NCBI GenBank assembly: GCA_015231685.1
Contig: JADGBA010000008.1
Coordinates: 1-10,978 of the forward strand
Source: Candidatus Omnitrophota bacterium
GTDB taxonomy: Bacteria; Omnitrophota; Gorgyraeia; 2-02-FULL-51-18; JAGOUK01
Direction of reading: 5' to 3'
DNA: 10,978 bases
The first letter of the stretch is position 1; each line of letters starts with the position of its first letter. Below the pieces are notes generated by a model, which had not been told where the DNA came from, searched no databases, and saw only the letters and a program-made list of their open reading frames with translations. Made by a program: the position numbers and the translations under genes. Below, one piece after another: positions 7,464 to 10,978 of the stretch.

Positions 7464-7480
7464 GGCGGGTCGAAGGCCGG

Positions 7481-8680
7481 TTAGACTACAAGAAGTTTGG
7501 CCGGGTCAAAGCCGTTGAAGCCGGGAACCGCGCTTGCTGAAGAATACGCGCCGATGTTCTTGACGTAGACCGCGTCTCCGACATAGAGTTCCGGGATTTC
7601 GGCGTTAAGTGCCAGTGTGTCAAACGAATCGCAGGTGGGACCCGCCAGGGTGCTTAAGATTTTTTGGCCGCGTCTCAACGTCTTGAATTCATAGCGGCAG
7701 TGATCAAACACCATTCCCGAAAAGTCCTGATAAACCCCGTCGTTAAGATAGTAGTAATTTTTGTTGTTACGGAAAGCACGCCCGATCACCTGGGTTACAA
7801 GTATCCCCGCGGGGCCTGCCAGAAATCGCCCCGGCTCGGCAATGAAGCGGACGTCCCGGGAGAAATGGTTCTTCAGTGACTGGCGGATTTGGGAGGCCAT
7901 GCGTTCGAAGTTGACACCGATTTCGTTGTCAAAATGCTGAATCGGAAAACCCCCGCCGATATCCAGCACCTTGAGCCGTATATCCCGATCGCGAGCCGCT
8001 TCAAAAATATCTGCGGCGAGTTCGATGGCCTGAAGATAATTCTCCGTGTTCTTGGATTGCGAACCCACATGGAAGCTCACGCCGAAGGGGATGAGGCCGA
8101 GCGAACGTGCCTTCTCCAGAAGATACGCCGCCTGATCGGGGTCCGCGCCGAACTTCAGAGAAAGCTCGACCACGCTTCCCGAATTCGCGACTTTGATCCG
8201 CACGAGTACCCGGGCCCTCGGAAAATGTTTGGCGATTTTGTAAAGCTCGGACTCGTTGTCAAAGGTCATCATCCGGACCCGGCGCCGGCGCGCGGTGACG
8301 ATGTCTTCCGGCGTTTTGATGGTGTGGGCAAAGATAATGCGGTCGGAAGGGGCCCCGAGCTTCAGCACGTGCTTCATCTCCGCGGCGCTGGCAACATCGA
8401 AGCCCGCGCCGAGCTTCAGAAAAGTCCGGAGAATTTTGGGGTGGGGATTGGCCTTCACGGCATAGAAGGGCGTCACTTCCGGCAGGGCCTTGCGGAAGCG
8501 CTCGAACTGTCGTTCGAGCTGACAACGTTTGATGATCATGAACGGCGTCCGATGCTTTTGGAGCATCGAACGCACCAGGTTCTCGATACCGCTGGCGGTT
8601 AGTTCCGCTTTAGACTTCAGCGGGCTGAGACTGAGCGGCGGCTTTTTCACGGATGTCGATGGTTTCTGTCGGATCAACAA
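7481..8680 (-). CDS. Ornithine decarboxylase-like, PLP-dependent (alanine racemase fold)
   Basis: This is the second gene of the homospermidine pair and would decarboxylate ornithine to putrescine. Counted from the TTG at 8680 (399 residues), Lys76 in 'FYAVKANPHP' would bind PLP. His204 in 'HVGSQ', the 'GGGFP' loop (242-246) and 'EPGR' (282-285) hold the cofactor. Cys350-Asp351 in 'GPTCDSFD' and Asp326 in 'VFDH' match the residues of ornithine decarboxylases that take part in decarboxylation and bind the side-chain amine. This favours ornithine (or lysine) over diaminopimelate or carboxynorspermidine. The start is uncertain: TTG 8680 overlaps the synthase by 71 bases and has no ribosome site. 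GTG at 8650 also overlaps. GTG at 8575 avoids overlap but would cut into the conserved-looking helix before 'TPF'. Translational coupling to the upstream gene is likely in any case. Confidence 0.85.
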   Translation of the reverse strand: MLIRQKPSTSVKKPPLSLSPLKSKAELTASGIENLVRSMLQKHRTPFMIIKRCQLERQFERFRKALPEVTPFYAVKANPHPKILRTFLKLGAGFDVASAAEMKHVLKLGAPSDRIIFAHTIKTPEDIVTARRRRVRMMTFDNESELYKIAKHFPRARVLVRIKVANSGSVVELSLKFGADPDQAAYLLEKARSLGLIPFGVSFHVGSQSKNTENYLQAIELAADIFEAARDRDIRLKVLDIGGGFPIQHFDNEIGVNFERMASQIRQSLKNHFSRDVRFIAEPGRFLAGPAGILVTQVIGRAFRNNKNYYYLNDGVYQDFSGMVFDHCRYEFKTLRRGQKILSTLAGPTCDSFDTLALNAEIPELYVGDAVYVKNIGAYSSASAVPGFNGFDPAKLLVV

Positions 8681-10115
8681 GAAACGTGGCGAACTGCCAG
8701 ACTTCGTCGTCTTTGGGGCGCGGCATATCGAATTTGGTGAATTTGGTGTTGAGGTTCTTCAGCGGCGTCCAGTCCACCGGGTCGGAAACAAACGGCCCTA
8801 GATAAGGCCGGGCAACCCCCAGAATCTCTTCGTGGTCAATGTCGTCCGGGAGGTTGAATCCGCGCCTCGGATTCTTCATCATCCAGATGGCGGCGGCAAC
8901 GACGGAGATCGCGACCTGGAGGGTGGTGGCGTTCTGATCCGGCACCAGACGGCGGGTTTCTTCGATATCCAGAAGGCTTCCGCACCACCAGGATTTGAAG
9001 TCGTGTCCCATGAGAAGCACGCCCAATTCATCGCGGCCGGAGGTGATCTCGTTGTTCATGATGCGCTGACGCTCCTGCAGACGATACTGACGCATCTCGA
9101 GTTCCTTGAGGGAGACGATCGCCACGTCCGCGGGACAGTACGCGTAATGCACCGTGGGCCGGTAAACCGCTTTGTCGCCCTCCCAAACGGTCAGGCGGTC
9201 CGAGATACTGAAGGCCTCACCGTGGCGGACGACCATACCGGTGATTTCTCCGCACGGCACCCAGGACCGCACCAGGGTTTTCATGCCAAGCGTGCCAAGG
9301 CAAATCTGGTTGCGGGGGCCGGTTTTGTGGAAGAAGGCGTTTTTGGGTACGAGAAATTCGTGGGTTCCCCAGCCGAGCTCCGCGGGGGCCACGCCTTCCT
9401 CGAAGAAGCCCTCGATACTCCATGTATTGACGAATTCGTTGACTTCCTTGGGTTGATTGGTGATTTGCGTATCCCGCTCACTGATGTGAATGGTTTTGAC
9501 GCCGGTGTGACGCGCGATTTGGGCGAAGTTCTTGCTGTTCACAGCCTCTTTGAGGGCGTCGATTCGCGTATCCTTGGGTTTTTCGTTGATGATTTTTTCG
9601 GCAATACCCAGAAGCGCGTGTTTTGTGAAGTGGGAGACAAGACCGGGATTGGCGCCGTGATCCACCACGGAGGTCGTTCCCGTGTTATCGCCCCAGGCCG
9701 CGAGCATTTTGCGTAATTCCATGTGGCGGCAGTAGAGTGTGTACCGCGTGGGATCGTTGCGTTGCTCGTCCTTGTAAGGGTCCCATTCCTCGACGGAGGT
9801 GTTCACGTACAGCACCTCATGCTCGCGGCACCATTCCAGCATCGCGATGCATTCGATATTCCAGGCAAGATCAATGATCAGATCGCCGGGACCGACATAG
9901 CGGGGGAGGAGTTCTTTGTAATTTTCCTTCGTGACGCGATCGGACACATACTTCACGCCGTGATCCAGCGCGTCTTTAACGCGAGCGCGATTGTCAACAA
10001 AATCCATAATGGTGATCTTGGCCGCCGGCATTTCGATAAGCTTCAAGACCAGGGGAACGGCGCATTGAGAAACAGAGCCGCAACCGATGATGAGTATCTT
10101 GCCTTCAAACTTCAT
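8610..10115 (-). CDS. hss: Homospermidine synthase
   Basis: This 501-residue cytoplasmic enzyme matches bacterial homospermidine synthase (NAD-dependent, putrescine plus putrescine or spermidine to homospermidine; usual length about 480). It opens with a Rossmann nucleotide-binding loop (Gly11-x-Gly13 in 'IIGCGSVSQ'). It continues with 'DLAWNIECIAMLEWC' and 'VDHGANPGLVSHFTKHAL'. It also contains 'NTWSIEGFFEEG', whose Trp232 corresponds to the active-site tryptophan described for the Blastochloris viridis enzyme, and 'VRHGEAFSI'. The ATG at 10115 has a perfect AAGGAGG ribosome site upstream. It lies before the decarboxylase that would supply putrescine, so the two form a two-step operon from ornithine. 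It has its own promoter behind the tRNA genes. Saccharopine dehydrogenase is a distant relative, but the motifs above favour the synthase. Confidence 0.93.
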   Translation of the reverse strand: MKFEGKILIIGCGSVSQCAVPLVLKLIEMPAAKITIMDFVDNRARVKDALDHGVKYVSDRVTKENYKELLPRYVGPGDLIIDLAWNIECIAMLEWCREHEVLYVNTSVEEWDPYKDEQRNDPTRYTLYCRHMELRKMLAAWGDNTGTTSVVDHGANPGLVSHFTKHALLGIAEKIINEKPKDTRIDALKEAVNSKNFAQIARHTGVKTIHISERDTQITNQPKEVNEFVNTWSIEGFFEEGVAPAELGWGTHEFLVPKNAFFHKTGPRNQICLGTLGMKTLVRSWVPCGEITGMVVRHGEAFSISDRLTVWEGDKAVYRPTVHYAYCPADVAIVSLKELEMRQYRLQERQRIMNNEITSGRDELGVLLMGHDFKSWWCGSLLDIEETRRLVPDQNATTLQVAISVVAAAIWMMKNPRRGFNLPDDIDHEEILGVARPYLGPFVSDPVDWTPLKNLNTKFTKFDMPRPKDDEVWQFATFLVDPTETIDIREKAAAQSQPAEV

Positions 10116-10120
10116 TGTAG

Positions 10121-10127
10121 CCTCCTT
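10121..10127 (-). promoter_or_regulatory. Shine-Dalgarno site of homospermidine synthase
   Basis: On the minus strand this reads AAGGAGG, five bases before the ATG at 10115. It fixes the start and suggests efficient translation. Confidence 0.85.
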
Positions 10128-10149
10128 AAATTAACTCAGTGTCCGATAA

Positions 10150-10165
10150 ACAATGAACGCATTGT
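10150..10165. promoter_or_regulatory. Inverted repeat over the -10 box of hss (possible operator)
   Basis: ACAATG-AACG-CATTGT is a perfect 6-base inverted repeat with a 4-base centre. It covers five of the six bases of the proposed -10 box of the hss promoter, which is where a repressor would block polymerase. It could equally be a chance palindrome. No regulator gene is next to it. Confidence 0.35.
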
Positions 10166-10190
10166 ATCTTTTTTGGGGAGGAGAATTCAA
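10161..10190 (-). promoter_or_regulatory. Sigma-70-like promoter for hss and the decarboxylase
   Basis: On the minus strand TTGAAT (10190-10185) and TACAAT (10166-10161) are separated by 18 bases. The start would fall about 40 bases upstream of the hss ATG. It gives the polyamine operon a promoter separate from the tRNA genes just upstream. Confidence 0.5.
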
Positions 10191-10219
10191 AAAGAATCTG
10201 CGTCTGAAGAGCAAAAACG

Positions 10220-10293
<74 letters not shown>

Positions 10294-10319
10294 AAGCAAA
10301 CCGATAGCCGGTAAGTTCA

Positions 10320-10394
10320 TCGGGGCGACTGGATTCGAACCAGCGACTTCTTGCTCCCAAAGCAAGCGCTCTAGCCAAGCCGAGCTACGACCCG
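10320..10394 (-). tRNA. tRNA-Pro(UGG)
   Basis: A 75-base cloverleaf has D stem GCTC/GAGC, anticodon stem CTTGC/GCAAG with loop TTTGGGA (anticodon TGG), and T arm GCTGG-TTCGAAT-CCAGT (one G-T pair). The C1-G72 pair and the A discriminator are the usual identity elements of bacterial tRNA-Pro. The acceptor stem CGGGTCG against CGCCCCG has one T-C mismatch at positions 5-68. CCA is not encoded. Confidence 0.93.
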
Positions 10395-10416
10395 GAATAT
10401 TCCTAAAAAACGACTC

Positions 10417-10445
10417 AAGATATCGGAATACCAGAGGCTCGTCAA
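10417..10445 (-). promoter_or_regulatory. Sigma-70-like promoter of the tRNA-Pro/tRNA-Arg genes
   Basis: On the minus strand TTGACG (10445-10440) and TATCTT (10422-10417) are 17 bases apart. The predicted start near 10410 leaves a leader of about 15 bases before tRNA-Pro. The close match to consensus and the position make this the best promoter in the window. Confidence 0.6.
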
Positions 10446-10451
10446 CAGGTA

Positions 10452-10466
10452 ATTGCAAAAAGCAAT
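10452..10466. repeat. Short inverted repeat in the divergent promoter region
   Basis: ATTGC-AAAAA-GCAAT is a perfect 5-base inverted repeat with a five-base loop. It lies just upstream of the tRNA promoter in the AT-rich region 10395-10589 between the tRNA genes and the last gene. It may be a protein-binding site or chance. I see no gene in that region. Confidence 0.3.
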
Positions 10467-10496
10467 GTAAATAAATAAAAAATATAGATAAATAAT

Positions 10497-10524
10497 TTGT
10501 CAACTATTGAAAGGTTGTGATAAA
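10497..10524 (+). promoter_or_regulatory. Candidate promoter for the secreted protein at the window end
   Basis: TTGTCA (10497-10502) and GATAAA (10519-10524) are 16 bases apart and lie about 65 bases before the ATG at 10590. The region is very AT-rich, so chance matches are likely. Confidence 0.3.
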
Positions 10525-10589
10525 TATGGCATACATATGAAAGCAGATAGTCATAAATATTTGGATCAAAGGATATCAAACGGTGCTTA

Positions 10590-10978
10590 ATGGGATCGGC
10601 TCATAGAAAATCACATCACGGATGGTTCGCGACTTTATTGGGGGTGGGCATGGTGTCCGTTGCCCTTCATTTGACGCTCGTCGCGCAAGCTGCGGATGAG
10701 GGATGGCAGAGTTTTGATAACCAGACGGGTCTGGACCAATCTTTTGTCAGAGGCTACGTGCAGCGGGAATACCTGAACAAATTTGATAACGAGCTCGAGG
10801 AGCTTGAAAAACGGATTTCAGAACACCTTGAGGACGCGGAACAGGCGCGAAAGGATTTGGCAGAAAATCCCGCTGTAGAGATTTTGGAATCGCCCGAAAT
10901 TGTCAAGGAAGGCAAGTATGCCGAGGCTTTTCGATTCTCCCACGAAGCGCGCGCGGGTGTCGTGTATGATTCCAACCG
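10590..10978 (+). CDS. Secreted protein with coiled coil, possibly an outer-membrane beta-barrel protein (3' end missing)
   Basis: The frame from the ATG at 10590 stays open to the window edge (129 full codons). Residues 1-34 are a signal peptide: basic start, hydrophobic core (~12-31) and an 'AQA' cleavage site. Residues ~36-60 are polar. Residues ~58-95 form a highly charged helix with heptad-like spacing ('NELEELEKRISEHLEDAEQA'), probably a coiled coil. After a short Pro-containing hinge the sequence ends in 'ARAGVVYDSN', which resembles the first strand of porin-like barrels whose barrel opens with 'YDSN' or 'YDDN'. A periplasmic coiled coil followed by a barrel would make this an outer-membrane protein, but the barrel lies outside the window and this is a guess. 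No strong ribosome site is seen; AAAGGAT at 10568-10574 is rather distant. I do not recognise the family firmly. Confidence 0.7.
   Translation, partial: MGSAHRKSHHGWFATLLGVGMVSVALHLTLVAQAADEGWQSFDNQTGLDQSFVRGYVQREYLNKFDNELEELEKRISEHLEDAEQARKDLAENPAVEILESPEIVKEGKYAEAFRFSHEARAGVVYDSN

Noticed and set aside
8832..9716. Long open frame of 294 codons on the plus strand
   Set aside because: It lies entirely antisense to homospermidine synthase, which has clear family motifs. Long antisense frames are common opposite GC-rich genes.

Overview
This window looks like chromosomal DNA of an uncultured Gram-negative bacterium of moderate GC. Several proteins carry Sec-type signal peptides. There is a Bat (von Willebrand/TPR, 'aerotolerance') operon, the last gene appears to start an outer-membrane beta-barrel protein, and the two tRNA genes lack an encoded CCA. 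Polyamine synthesis by homospermidine synthase plus an alanine-racemase-fold decarboxylase would suit the PVC/Omnitrophota-like or deltaproteobacterial parts of the tree. That placement is an impression and not proven by the sequence.

Positions 1-7463 are one co-directional (+) run with very short gaps or overlaps. It opens with the 3' end of a BatC-like TPR protein, of which only the hydrophilic tail is present, including a 17-unit NQDQ tetrapeptide array. batD and batE follow, overlapping by ATGA. Next come a protein of the glycine/sarcosine/betaine reductase subunit B (GrdB) family that lacks the selenocysteine/cysteine centre, and a membrane histidine kinase with a periplasmic solute-binding sensor domain, again overlapping by ATGA. 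The run ends with a dCMP deaminase (GTG start behind a perfect Shine-Dalgarno) and a metallo-beta-lactamase-fold hydrolase of the YcbL/ETHE1 type.

Positions 7481-10394 are on the (-) strand and converge on the first run. Read in the direction of transcription, they hold tRNA-Pro(UGG), tRNA-Arg(UCU), homospermidine synthase and an ornithine-type decarboxylase. The last two form a compact route: the decarboxylase would make putrescine and the synthase would join it into homospermidine. A good promoter lies before the tRNA pair. Another lies before the synthase, where a 16-base inverted repeat covers the -10 box.

Positions 10395-10589 are an AT-rich divergent promoter region. From 10590 a secreted protein begins and runs off the window. 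It has a signal peptide, a charged coiled coil and then what may be the first strand of a beta-barrel.

The most unusual content is the tightly coupled pair of a GrdB-like protein without its redox residues and a solute-binding sensor kinase, placed directly behind the Bat genes with no response regulator in sight. The clearest metabolic unit is the homospermidine operon.
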